A stretch of 64,000 bases of DNA, from NCBI GenBank assembly GCA_013822685.1, contig PNKV01000002.1, positions 1-64,000 on the forward strand, in the 5' to 3' direction. The DNA is from Leptothrix sp. (in: b-proteobacteria). Lineage in GTDB: Bacteria; Pseudomonadota; Gammaproteobacteria; Burkholderiales; Burkholderiaceae_C. How positions within the stretch are numbered: position 1 is the first letter of the stretch; every line of letters starts with the position of its first letter. Below, one piece after another: positions 31,316-40,382 of this stretch. The notes under the pieces were generated by a model, which was not told the DNA's origin, searched no databases, and saw nothing but the letters and a program-made list of their open reading frames with translations. The position numbers and the translations under genes were made by a program.

Positions 31316-32329
31316 ATGAGCAAGGACGCTGTTTTCGACAAGATCGACCTTTCCCTCATCCGGGTCCTACACACCGTGATCACCGAGTGCAGCGTCTCCA
31401 AAGCGGCCCTTCGCCTTCAATCCAGCCAACCGGCCGTCAGCACCCAGCTGAAGCGGCTGCGCGAGATCACGGGCGATCCGCTGTTGGTGCGCTGCGGCCA
31501 GGCCATGGCCCCCACCGATGTGGCGTTGAGCCTGCTGGAGCCGGCCTCAGCCATCCTGCAACATGCCCAAAGCATGTTCGGCCACAAGAACTCGGTGCGC
31601 GACTTCGACCCGGCCAACACCATGCTCACCTTTCGCATCGCGGCCACCGATTACCTTGATCCCTTCTTCTTGCCAGAGCTGACCTTGAGGCTGCGCCGCC
31701 TGGCGCCCAACATCAAGGTCGAGGTGGTGCAACTGACGGCCGAGCTGGACCACCGCCGCAGCCTGGCGCGCGGCGAGGTTGATCTGGTGATCGGCAACTG
31801 GCTGGAGCCCTCCGATGAGCTCCACCTCGGCCGCCTGCTGACCGACGAAGTGGTCTGCCTGGTGTCTGAAGACCACCCAGCGGCGCGCCTGCCCAAGGAG
31901 GGCAAACGTGCTTGGTCCATCGAGCAATACCTGGCCGCCGAGCATGTGTCGCCGCCAGCTTTGCACCCGGGCGCCGTGGGCGTGATCGATGAGCGCCTGG
32001 CCATGCAGGGCCTGCGCCGCAACATCGTCGTGCGCAATCCACACTTCGCGCAGCTACCCTACATGGTGGCAGGCTCTTTGCTGGTGCTGACCACGGGGCG
32101 CCGGTTTTGTGAGCGCTATGCGCAGCAGTTGCGCGTCAAGATCATCCGGTGCCCGGTGCCATTCCCGGCCATGAATTACTATCAGTTGTGGCACGATCTC
32201 ACGCACCATTCGGCGGCCAGCCGCTGGTTGCGAGAGCAAGTGCGCGATGTGGTGCGTGGCCTGCACCAGGTTCGACCTCCTTTGCGTGCCGAATCCCTGC
32301 CTGTGCTGGGATCGTTGGCCAAACAGTGA
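31316..32329 (+). CDS. LysR-family transcriptional regulator of the xdh/guaD block
   Basis: The 337-residue regulator has an N-terminal helix-turn-helix with SVSKAALRLQSSQPAVSTQL (about residues 22-42) and a LysR effector domain. The ATG at 31316 gives a normal N-terminus; the ORF track start is 33 codons too early. It lies between divergent xdhA and co-directional guaD, which starts six bases after its stop. Control of purine use is therefore likely, though not shown. Confidence 0.9.
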   Translation: MSKDAVFDKIDLSLIRVLHTVITECSVSKAALRLQSSQPAVSTQLKRLREITGDPLLVRCGQAMAPTDVALSLLEPASAILQHAQSMFGHKNSVRDFDPANTMLTFRIAATDYLDPFFLPELTLRLRRLAPNIKVEVVQLTAELDHRRSLARGEVDLVIGNWLEPSDELHLGRLLTDEVVCLVSEDHPAARLPKEGKRAWSIEQYLAAEHVSPPALHPGAVGVIDERLAMQGLRRNIVVRNPHFAQLPYMVAGSLLVLTTGRRFCERYAQQLRVKIIRCPVPFPAMNYYQLWHDLTHHSAASRWLREQVRDVVRGLHQVRPPLRAESLPVLGSLAKQ

Positions 32330-32335
32330 GCTTTC

Positions 32336-33736
32336 ATGCCTGATTCCCGATTGGATCCTGTCGTTGGCCAGACTGCCCAGCCCCGACGCGTGCTGCGCGG
32401 TGATTTGCTGGACTTCACCGCCGATCCTGGCTTTGCATTGCCGGCCGAGTCACCAGGCGTTCGCTGGCGCCCGGACCACGTGCTCTTGATCGAGGGCGAG
32501 CGGATCACGGCGATTCAGCCGGCCACTGATCCCCTGCCGCTGGACTGGGCCGATGTGCCCGTGACCGACCACCGCGGCCAGTTGATCATGCCGGGCTTCA
32601 TCGACACGCATGTTCACTGCCCGCAGTTGGACGTGATCGCCAGCTATGGTGCTGAACTGCTCGATTGGCTCAACACCTACACCTTCCCGGCCGAGCGGCG
32701 CTACATCGACCCGGCCGTGGCCCACGAAGGCGCCGAGCGCTTCCTGCACGCCTTGTGGGCCCATGGCACCACCAGCGCGGTCGTGTTTCCCACCGTGCAC
32801 AAGGTCAGCGTGGAGGCCCTGTTTGACCAGGCCAAAGCCCACCACATGCGCCTCATCACTGGCAAGGTCCTGATGGACCGCCATGCGCCCGAGGGCCTGC
32901 TCGATGACGTGGACCAGGCCGAGAAAGACTGCGTCGACCTGATCGATCGCTTCCACGGCCAGGACCGGCAGGCCTTTGCCGTGACCGTGCGCTTTGCCCC
33001 CACCAGCACACCCGAGCAGCTGACCATGGCTGGCCGGCTGTGCCAGGCCTATGCCGGCACCTACATGCAGACGCACGTGGCCGAGAACCGCGACGAGGTG
33101 AAGTGGGTGGCCAGCCTTTTCCCCACCGCCCGCAGCTACCTGGATGTGTACGACCGCGAAGGCCTGGTTGGCCCGCGCGCGGTGCTGGCCCACGGCATCT
33201 GGCTGGACGCCAATGACCGTGCGGTGCTGAAGGCGCATGGCGCGCAGATCGCGCACAGCCCCTCATCCAACCTGTTCCTGGGCAGTGGCTTGTTCAACTG
33301 GCAGGAGGCCGAGCGCGAGGGCGTGCACGTCAGCCTGGCCAGTGATGTGGGCGGCGGCACCAGCCTGTCCATGCTGCGCAACATCGCCGATGCCTACAAG
33401 ATCCAGGCCTTGCAAGGCGTGCGCCTGTCGGCCTGGAAGGCGCTTTACACCTGCACGCTGGGCGCTGCCAGCCACCTGGGCCTGGCTGATGAGATTGGGC
33501 GCCTGGAGCCCGGCTGCATGGCCGATGTGGTGGTCTGGAACGTGGCGCATGGGCCCGTGCCAGAACACCGCGATTTCATCGCGCAAGGCAGGCTGGCCCG
33601 CGTTTTGCACGAGCATTTGCACGAGCGTATCTTTGCCTGGGTGACCATGGGCGATGAGCGCAATCTGGTCAGCACCTATGTGGCAGGCCAATGCGTTCAC
33701 CACGCCCCTTCAGCCTCCCGGGCCACCGTTCAATAA
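32336..33736 (+). CDS. guaD: Guanine deaminase
   Basis: The 466-residue amidohydrolase converts guanine to xanthine, feeding XdhAB. Motifs seen are PGFIDTHVHCPQLDV (metal-binding HxH), MQTHVAENRDEVKW, LAHGIWLD, AHSPSSNLFLGSGLF and SLASDVGGGTSLSML with the catalytic Asp. The length is normal for GuaD. It follows the LysR gene by six bases and precedes the BMP-type ABC importer by 18. Confidence 0.94.
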   Translation: MPDSRLDPVVGQTAQPRRVLRGDLLDFTADPGFALPAESPGVRWRPDHVLLIEGERITAIQPATDPLPLDWADVPVTDHRGQLIMPGFIDTHVHCPQLDVIASYGAELLDWLNTYTFPAERRYIDPAVAHEGAERFLHALWAHGTTSAVVFPTVHKVSVEALFDQAKAHHMRLITGKVLMDRHAPEGLLDDVDQAEKDCVDLIDRFHGQDRQAFAVTVRFAPTSTPEQLTMAGRLCQAYAGTYMQTHVAENRDEVKWVASLFPTARSYLDVYDREGLVGPRAVLAHGIWLDANDRAVLKAHGAQIAHSPSSNLFLGSGLFNWQEAEREGVHVSLASDVGGGTSLSMLRNIADAYKIQALQGVRLSAWKALYTCTLGAASHLGLADEIGRLEPGCMADVVVWNVAHGPVPEHRDFIAQGRLARVLHEHLHERIFAWVTMGDERNLVSTYVAGQCVHHAPSASRATVQ

Positions 33737-33754
33737 CGCGCTCAGGCGCTTTTT

Positions 33755-35266
33755 ATGTCGTACCGCCTAGAACTCAAGAACATCACCAAGCAGTACCCTG
33801 CGGTGCGGGCCAATGACGATGTCAGCCTGCATGTGCTCCCCGGCGAGATCCACGCCGTGCTGGGCGAAAACGGCGCAGGCAAATCCACCTTGATGAAGAT
33901 CATCTTCGGCGCGGTCAAGCCCGATGCCGGTGAGATTCACTTCAATGGCGCCCTGGTTCAGGTGCGTTCACCGCAAGAGGCCCGTGCGCTGGGCATCGGC
34001 ATGGTGTTCCAGCACTTTTCGCTGTTCGACACGCTCACCGCTGCCGAAAACGTGTGGCTGGGCCTGGACAAGAAGTGGACCTTGCCCGAGGTCGTTGAGC
34101 GCATCCAGGCCGTGTCGGCCGACTACGGGCTGGAAGTCGACCCCTGGCGCCCGGTGCACACGCTGAGCGTGGGCGAGCGTCAACGGGTCGAGATCGTGCG
34201 CGCCTTGCTCACGAACCCGCAGCTGTTGATCCTGGACGAGCCCACGTCGGTGCTCACACCGCAAGCCGTCGAAAAACTCTTCGTGACCTTGCGCCAATTG
34301 GCCGAGCGCGGTTGCTCCATCCTTTACATCAGCCACAAACTGGACGAGATCCGCGCGCTGTGCCACCGCTGCACCGTGTTGCGTGGAGGCAAGGTCACCG
34401 GCGAGGTCGATCCACGCCAGGAGACCAACGCCAGCTTGTCTCGCCTGATGATCGGCTCCGAGCCGCCGCAGCTCAAGCGCGTGGCGCCGGTGTTGGGGGC
34501 CACGGCCCTGGTGGTCAAGAACCTGAACCTCGCCAAGCAAGATCCGTTTGGTGTGAGCCTGCAAGGCATCTGCCTGCAGGTGCAAGCTGGCGAGATCGTC
34601 GGCATCGCGGGGGTTTCGGGCAATGGGCAGCAAGCCCTGATGGCCGCCCTGAGTGGCGAAGATCCGCGCACCACGCCTGGCATGGTTACCCTGTTTGGCC
34701 AGGATATCAGCCGCGCCTCGCCGCGCGAGCGCCGGCAATTGGGCCTGCACAGCGTGCCCGAAGAACGCCTGGGGCGCGGCGCCGTGCCCGTCATGTCGCT
34801 GGCCCAGAACACCTTGCTGACCCGCACCAATGCCGTGGGCCGAGGAGGGTGGTTGCGGCTTCAAGGCACGCACGGCATGGCGTCTGAGCTGATTGAGCGC
34901 TTCAAGGTCAAGGCCGGTGGCTCGGGCGCAATGGCCAAGAGCCTGTCGGGCGGCAACCTGCAGAAGTTCATCATGGGCCGCGAGATCGATGCTTCACCCA
35001 AGTTGTTGCTGGTGTCCCAACCAACCTGGGGCGTGGACGTGGGCGCAGCCGCGCAGATCCGGGGTGAGTTGTTGAAACTGCGCGATGCCGGTTGCGCCGT
35101 GCTCGTGGTCAGCGAGGAGTTGGACGAATTGTTTGAAGTGAGTGACCGCCTGATGGTGATGGCCCAAGGGCGCTTGTCGCCCAGCATTGACGCTGGCCAG
35201 GCCACGGTCGAGCAGATCGGCATCTGGATGAGCGGACTGTGGGAGGGCAGCCATGTTCAAGCTTGA
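33755..35266 (+). CDS. Nucleoside/nucleobase ABC importer, double ATPase subunit
   Basis: The 503-residue ATPase has two ABC domains. The first is canonical: GENGAGKST, LSVGERQRVEIV and LLILDEPTSVL. The second has the altered site typical of sugar/nucleoside importers: GIAGVSGNGQQAL, LSGGNLQKFIMGRE and LLLVSQPTWGVD. It resembles NupA-type and YufO-type proteins that work with BMP binding proteins. Its 3' end overlaps the first permease gene by 14 bases. Confidence 0.9.
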   Translation: MSYRLELKNITKQYPAVRANDDVSLHVLPGEIHAVLGENGAGKSTLMKIIFGAVKPDAGEIHFNGALVQVRSPQEARALGIGMVFQHFSLFDTLTAAENVWLGLDKKWTLPEVVERIQAVSADYGLEVDPWRPVHTLSVGERQRVEIVRALLTNPQLLILDEPTSVLTPQAVEKLFVTLRQLAERGCSILYISHKLDEIRALCHRCTVLRGGKVTGEVDPRQETNASLSRLMIGSEPPQLKRVAPVLGATALVVKNLNLAKQDPFGVSLQGICLQVQAGEIVGIAGVSGNGQQALMAALSGEDPRTTPGMVTLFGQDISRASPRERRQLGLHSVPEERLGRGAVPVMSLAQNTLLTRTNAVGRGGWLRLQGTHGMASELIERFKVKAGGSGAMAKSLSGGNLQKFIMGREIDASPKLLLVSQPTWGVDVGAAAQIRGELLKLRDAGCAVLVVSEELDELFEVSDRLMVMAQGRLSPSIDAGQATVEQIGIWMSGLWEGSHVQA

Positions 35267-36311
35267 AGCCCGCGCCCAGCCGTCCAAACTGCTGATGGTA
35301 GGGTCGCCCGTCATCGCTTTGCTGATCACCGTGTTGGTAGGCTCACTCCTGTTCGTGGTCCTGGGCAAGAACCCGGTCGACGGCTTGCGCATGTTTTTCT
35401 ACGAGCCAATCAAAAATGTGTATTCGCTCACCGAGCTGACCATCAAGGCCACGCCGCTGGTGCTGATCGCCCTGGGCTTGGCTGTGTGCTTTCGCGCCAA
35501 CTTGTGGAACATCGGCGCAGAAGGCCAGTTCGTGCTGGGCGCCATTTGCGGTGGGTGGGTGGCCATGCAGGCCACGCCCGACACCGGCCGCTGGATCGTG
35601 GTTGGCGTGCTGCTGGCGGGTTTACTGGGCGGCATGGCGTGGGCCGCGATCGTGGCCTTGCTGCGCGACCGGTTCAACGCCAGCGAGATCCTGGTTAGCC
35701 TGATGCTGGTGTACGTGGCCGAGATGCTGTTGAGTTACCTGGTCTATGGCCCCTGGAAAGACCCGCAGGGCTACAACTTTCCGCAGACCATCACCTTCCT
35801 CGACCCGGCGCGCATCCCCAAGATCATCAGTGGTTTTCGCATGAACATTGGCGTCTACATTGCCTTGGCGGCGGTGGCGGCGTTCACCATCTTTCTGGCA
35901 CGCACCTACGCGGGTTTTCAGTTGCAAGTGGGTGGCCTGGCTCCGGCGGCCGCACGCTACGCAGGCTTCTCGTCGCGCAAGGCGCTGTGGACGGGCTTGC
36001 TGATGTCGGGTGGCATGGCAGGCCTGGCGGGGGCGCTGGAGGCGGCCGGCCCACAAGGGCAGCTCACGCCTTTCGTGCCCATGGGCTACGGTTTTGCCGC
36101 CATCATCGTGGCCTTCGTGGGGCGGCTCAACCCGGTCGGCATCGTGTTTTCGGCCCTGCTGATGAGCATGTTCTACATCGGCGGTGAACTGGCCCAATCG
36201 CGCCTGGGCTTGCCCAAAGCACTCACTGGCGTCTTCCAGGGCTTGTTGCTGTTCTGCCTGCTGGCCTGCGACACCTTCATCCATCAACGCTTGCGCTGGG
36301 TTTCCAAATGA
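35253..36311 (+). CDS. Nucleoside/nucleobase ABC importer permease 1
   Basis: The 352-residue membrane protein belongs to the BPD_transp_2 permease family, with about eight to ten helices. The region WNIGAEGQFVLGAICGGWVA and the YAGFSSRKALW coupling segment are typical. It pairs with the second permease, whose ATG overlaps its stop (ATGA). Confidence 0.9.
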   Translation: MFKLEARAQPSKLLMVGSPVIALLITVLVGSLLFVVLGKNPVDGLRMFFYEPIKNVYSLTELTIKATPLVLIALGLAVCFRANLWNIGAEGQFVLGAICGGWVAMQATPDTGRWIVVGVLLAGLLGGMAWAAIVALLRDRFNASEILVSLMLVYVAEMLLSYLVYGPWKDPQGYNFPQTITFLDPARIPKIISGFRMNIGVYIALAAVAAFTIFLARTYAGFQLQVGGLAPAAARYAGFSSRKALWTGLLMSGGMAGLAGALEAAGPQGQLTPFVPMGYGFAAIIVAFVGRLNPVGIVFSALLMSMFYIGGELAQSRLGLPKALTGVFQGLLLFCLLACDTFIHQRLRWVSK

Positions 36312-37243
36312 GCGTCTTCACCGCCGATTCGCTGGCCTTGTTGCTGGCCGCCACGCTGAACGCGGGCACCGTGCTGGGGCTGGCCGCCATGGGCTTGCTG
36401 ATCAACGAACGCTCAGGCGTGGTCAACCTTGGGGCCGAAGGCCTGATGCTGGTGGCCGCCATTGCTGGCTTTGCCACCGGTGTGAACACCGGCAGCGATA
36501 CCCTGGCCTTCATGGCCGGGGCAGCGGCCGGAGCCATGCTGGCCGCCGTGTTCGGCGTGCTGGTGATCTGGCTCAACACCAACCAGTACGCCACCGGTTT
36601 GGCGCTCAGCTTGTTCGGGGCAGGCCTGTCGGCGTTTGCCGGCATCCGCTACACGCAAGAGAAGCTGCCCGAGCGGCCCAACTTCGCCATCCCCTACCTG
36701 TCGGACATCCCTTTTGTCGGCCCCGCCTTGTTCAAACAGCATCCGCTGGTGTACCTGGCCATTGCCTTCACGGCAGCCCTGGCCTTGTTCCTGTACAGAT
36801 CGCGGGCCGGCCTGATTTTGCGGGCCGTGGGCGAGTCGCCAGAATCTGCGCATGCCTTGGGCTACCCCGTGCGCCGCATCCGCCTGATGGCGGTGATGGG
36901 CGGCGGCGCGCTGTGCGGCTTGGCGGGCGCCTACCTGTCGGTGGTCTACACGCCTTTGTGGGTTGAAGGCATGGTGGCGGGCAAGGGCTGGATCGCCCTG
37001 GCGCTGACCACCTTCGCCACCTGGCGCCCGGCCCGCGTCTTGCTGGGGGCTTACCTGTTCGGTGGCGTGACCATGTTGCAGTTCCAGTTGCAAGGGCAGG
37101 GCATCCAGATCCCCAGCCAGTTGCTGACGATGCTGCCTTACCTGGCCACCATCGTGGTGCTGGTGCTGATCTCTCGCAATCCGACGTGGATTCGCGTCAA
37201 CATGCCGGCGTCATTGGGCAAGCCCTTCCATCCCGGCAGCTGA
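36308..37243 (+). CDS. Nucleoside/nucleobase ABC importer permease 2
   Basis: The 311-residue membrane protein is the second BPD_transp_2 permease of the importer, with INERSGVVNLGAEGLMLVAA and the AHALGYPVRRIRLMAVMGGG segment. Its ATGA overlap with permease 1 indicates coupled translation. The binding-protein gene follows after 65 bases, space enough for its own ribosome-binding site. Confidence 0.9.
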   Translation: MSVFTADSLALLLAATLNAGTVLGLAAMGLLINERSGVVNLGAEGLMLVAAIAGFATGVNTGSDTLAFMAGAAAGAMLAAVFGVLVIWLNTNQYATGLALSLFGAGLSAFAGIRYTQEKLPERPNFAIPYLSDIPFVGPALFKQHPLVYLAIAFTAALALFLYRSRAGLILRAVGESPESAHALGYPVRRIRLMAVMGGGALCGLAGAYLSVVYTPLWVEGMVAGKGWIALALTTFATWRPARVLLGAYLFGGVTMLQFQLQGQGIQIPSQLLTMLPYLATIVVLVLISRNPTWIRVNMPASLGKPFHPGS

Positions 37244-37308
37244 CGAGGCATCATCGCCCCTGGCTGCCGGTTCCATCTTTGTTTTGATTTTTCCACCCTG
37301 GAGATGAC

Positions 37309-38487
37309 ATGACTCGACCATTGACCAAACGTTCTTTGTTGAAGATGGCCGGCTGGGCCGGCGTGGCCGCCACCGCTGCCCTGGTGGGTTGCGGCAAGAA
37401 GGATGAAGCAGCGCCCGATGCAGCTTCTGCCGCGTCCATCCCGGATTCGACCGCATCGGTGGCAGCCGCCGCGCCTGCCGGCCCCTTGAGCATCGCCTTC
37501 GCCTATGTGGGCCCGGTGGGTGACGCCGGCTGGACCTACGCCCACGACCAGGGCCGCCTGGCGGTCGAGAAGGAATTCGGCGACAAGGTCAAGACGACCT
37601 TCGTTGAGAAAGTGCCCGAAGGCCCGGATGCAGAGCGCGTGATCCGCGACATGGTCGGCCAAGGCAACAAGCTGATTTTCGGCACCACCTTTGGCTACAT
37701 GGAGCCCATGCTCAAGGTGGCGGCCGATCACAAGGACGTCAAGTTCGAGCATGGCACCGGCTACAAGACGGCCGAGAACATGCGCACCTACGACTCGCGC
37801 ACCTATGAAGGCGCCTACATGGCGGGCGTGATCGCGGGTGGCATGACCAAGTCGAACACCCTGGGTGTGGTCGGCTCCATCCCCATCCCCGAAGTCATCC
37901 GCAACATCAATGCCTTCACTCTGGGCGCGCAAAGCGTGAACCCCAAGGTCAAGACCAAGGTCGTCTGGATCAACAACTGGTTCGATCCTCCGAAGGAAAC
38001 CGAAGGCGCGCAAAGCCTGCTCAACCAGGGCGCGGATGTGCTGTTCCAGAACACCGACTCCAGCGCGGTGCTGCAAACAGCCGAGAAAGCCGGCAAGTAC
38101 GCCTTTGGCTGGGACTCGGACATGAGCAAGTTCGGCCCCAAGGCCCACCTGGGCTCGGCCATCATCAACTGGGCGCCGTACTACATCAAGGCCACCAAGG
38201 ATGCACTGGAAGGCACCTGGACGACCGGCGGCGTGTGGTGGGGCGTGAAGGAGGGCGCCATTGACCTGGTGTCCGTGTCTGACGCGGTGCCCGCTGACCT
38301 GAAGGCCAAGGTGGACACCATCAAGGCCGGCTTGAAGGATGGCAGCTTCGTCATCTGGAAGGGACCGATCGTGGGCCAGGATGGCAAGGAAGTGCTGGCC
38401 AAGGATGCCGTGGCCGATGACAAGTTCTTGGGCGGTATCAAGTTCTACGTCAAGGGCGTGGAAGGCTCCGTGCCATCCAGCAACTGA
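37309..38487 (+). CDS. BMP-family nucleoside/purine-binding lipoprotein
   Basis: The 392-residue protein starts with a lipoprotein signal; the lipobox ends LVGC at about residue 26. An Ala/Ser-rich linker follows, then a BMP/PnrA-like binding domain (IAFAYVGPVGDAGWTYAHDQG, LIFGTTFGYMEP, NTDSSAVLQTAEKAGKYAFGWDSD). BMP proteins bind purine nucleosides or bases. CTGGAGATGAC supplies the ribosome-binding site. It sits between the permeases and adenine deaminase. Confidence 0.92.
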   Translation: MTRPLTKRSLLKMAGWAGVAATAALVGCGKKDEAAPDAASAASIPDSTASVAAAAPAGPLSIAFAYVGPVGDAGWTYAHDQGRLAVEKEFGDKVKTTFVEKVPEGPDAERVIRDMVGQGNKLIFGTTFGYMEPMLKVAADHKDVKFEHGTGYKTAENMRTYDSRTYEGAYMAGVIAGGMTKSNTLGVVGSIPIPEVIRNINAFTLGAQSVNPKVKTKVVWINNWFDPPKETEGAQSLLNQGADVLFQNTDSSAVLQTAEKAGKYAFGWDSDMSKFGPKAHLGSAIINWAPYYIKATKDALEGTWTTGGVWWGVKEGAIDLVSVSDAVPADLKAKVDTIKAGLKDGSFVIWKGPIVGQDGKEVLAKDAVADDKFLGGIKFYVKGVEGSVPSSN

Positions 38488-38511
38488 GCGTTTTTTCCAA
38501 GAAGTGATTGA

Positions 38512-39555
<1,044 letters not shown>

Positions 39556-39563
39556 GCCTTCAA

Positions 39564-40316
39564 TCAAAGCGTGAGCTTGCTGGGGCGCTGGGGCACGAAC
39601 TGCACCGAGGACAGCAGCGCCAGCACCAGCGCCAAGGGCACGGTGGAGCCATACCCCACGTGCTTGAAGCCCAGCGCGCCCACCACGCTGCCCACAGTGA
39701 ATGAGCCGGTCAAGGCCAGCAGGATGCGCAGCTTTCTTGTGTTGGCCTGCACCTTGCCCAACACGGGGTGGGGCGACGGGCCGTTCCAGTAAAGCAGCTT
39801 GCCCAGCTCGATCCCGATGTCGGTGACCAAGCCGGTGACATGCGTGGTGCGGATCTCGGCATTCGACACCTTGGTCACCATGGCGTTCTGCAGCCCCATC
39901 ACGAAGCACAGCAGAGCGATGGTCAAGGACACCTCCAGCGTCATGGACAGGCTGAGCCGCTCACCCATCAAGCCAAAGATCAGCAACAAGCCCGCCTCGA
40001 TCATCAAGGGCAGGGCGTATTCACTGCGGCTACCGCGCCTGCGCGACCAGTTGATGAGGATGGCCGAAGTGGCCGCGCCCAGCAAAAAGGCCACCAGGGC
40101 CTCCAGGCCCGCGATGACCAGGTCCAGCTGGCCCAATGCCAGGTGATCGGCCATACCCGAAACCACGCCGGTCATGTGCGAGGTGTATTGCCCAACGGCC
40201 AGAAACCCCCCGGCGTTGATGGCGCCCGCCACAAAAGCCAATGAAACGCCCAGGTGAAGGTTGCTCTGCGGCGTGCGTTCCGGCGCGGTGAGGCCTTGCA
40301 AATACTTGATCGGCAT
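39564..40316 (-). CDS. DUF1275 (YoaK-family) membrane protein
   Basis: The 250-residue inner-membrane protein has about six helices and the DUF1275 signature AFVAGAINAGGFLAVGQYTSHMTG. Family function is unknown; an early-annotated link to transport is unproven. It is convergent with the adenine deaminase gene and divergent from the FtsX-like permease. Confidence 0.88.
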   Translation of the reverse strand: MPIKYLQGLTAPERTPQSNLHLGVSLAFVAGAINAGGFLAVGQYTSHMTGVVSGMADHLALGQLDLVIAGLEALVAFLLGAATSAILINWSRRRGSRSEYALPLMIEAGLLLIFGLMGERLSLSMTLEVSLTIALLCFVMGLQNAMVTKVSNAEIRTTHVTGLVTDIGIELGKLLYWNGPSPHPVLGKVQANTRKLRILLALTGSFTVGSVVGALGFKHVGYGSTVPLALVLALLSSVQFVPQRPSKLTL

Positions 40317-40332
40317 GACAGAGGGCAGGGCA

Positions 40333-40350
40333 TTCTAATTAGGTTCTAAT
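40333..40350. promoter_or_regulatory. Palindrome and direct repeats between DUF1275 gene and permease
   Basis: The 66-base divergent gap holds CTAATTAG, a perfect 8-base palindrome, and two copies of TTCTAAT with start-to-start spacing of 11 bases, about one helical turn. This is AT-rich sequence in a GC-rich genome, so a regulator site or promoter is plausible. Confidence 0.35.
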
Positions 40351-40382
40351 GATCCTTCAGTTTTTGAGCAAAACGGAGTGTC

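Noticed and set aside
33734-33754. GCGC-TCAG-GCGC followed by TTTTT before the ABC ATPase
   Set aside because: A 4-base stem is too weak for a terminator, and the T run directly touches the start codon of the next gene in what looks like one operon.
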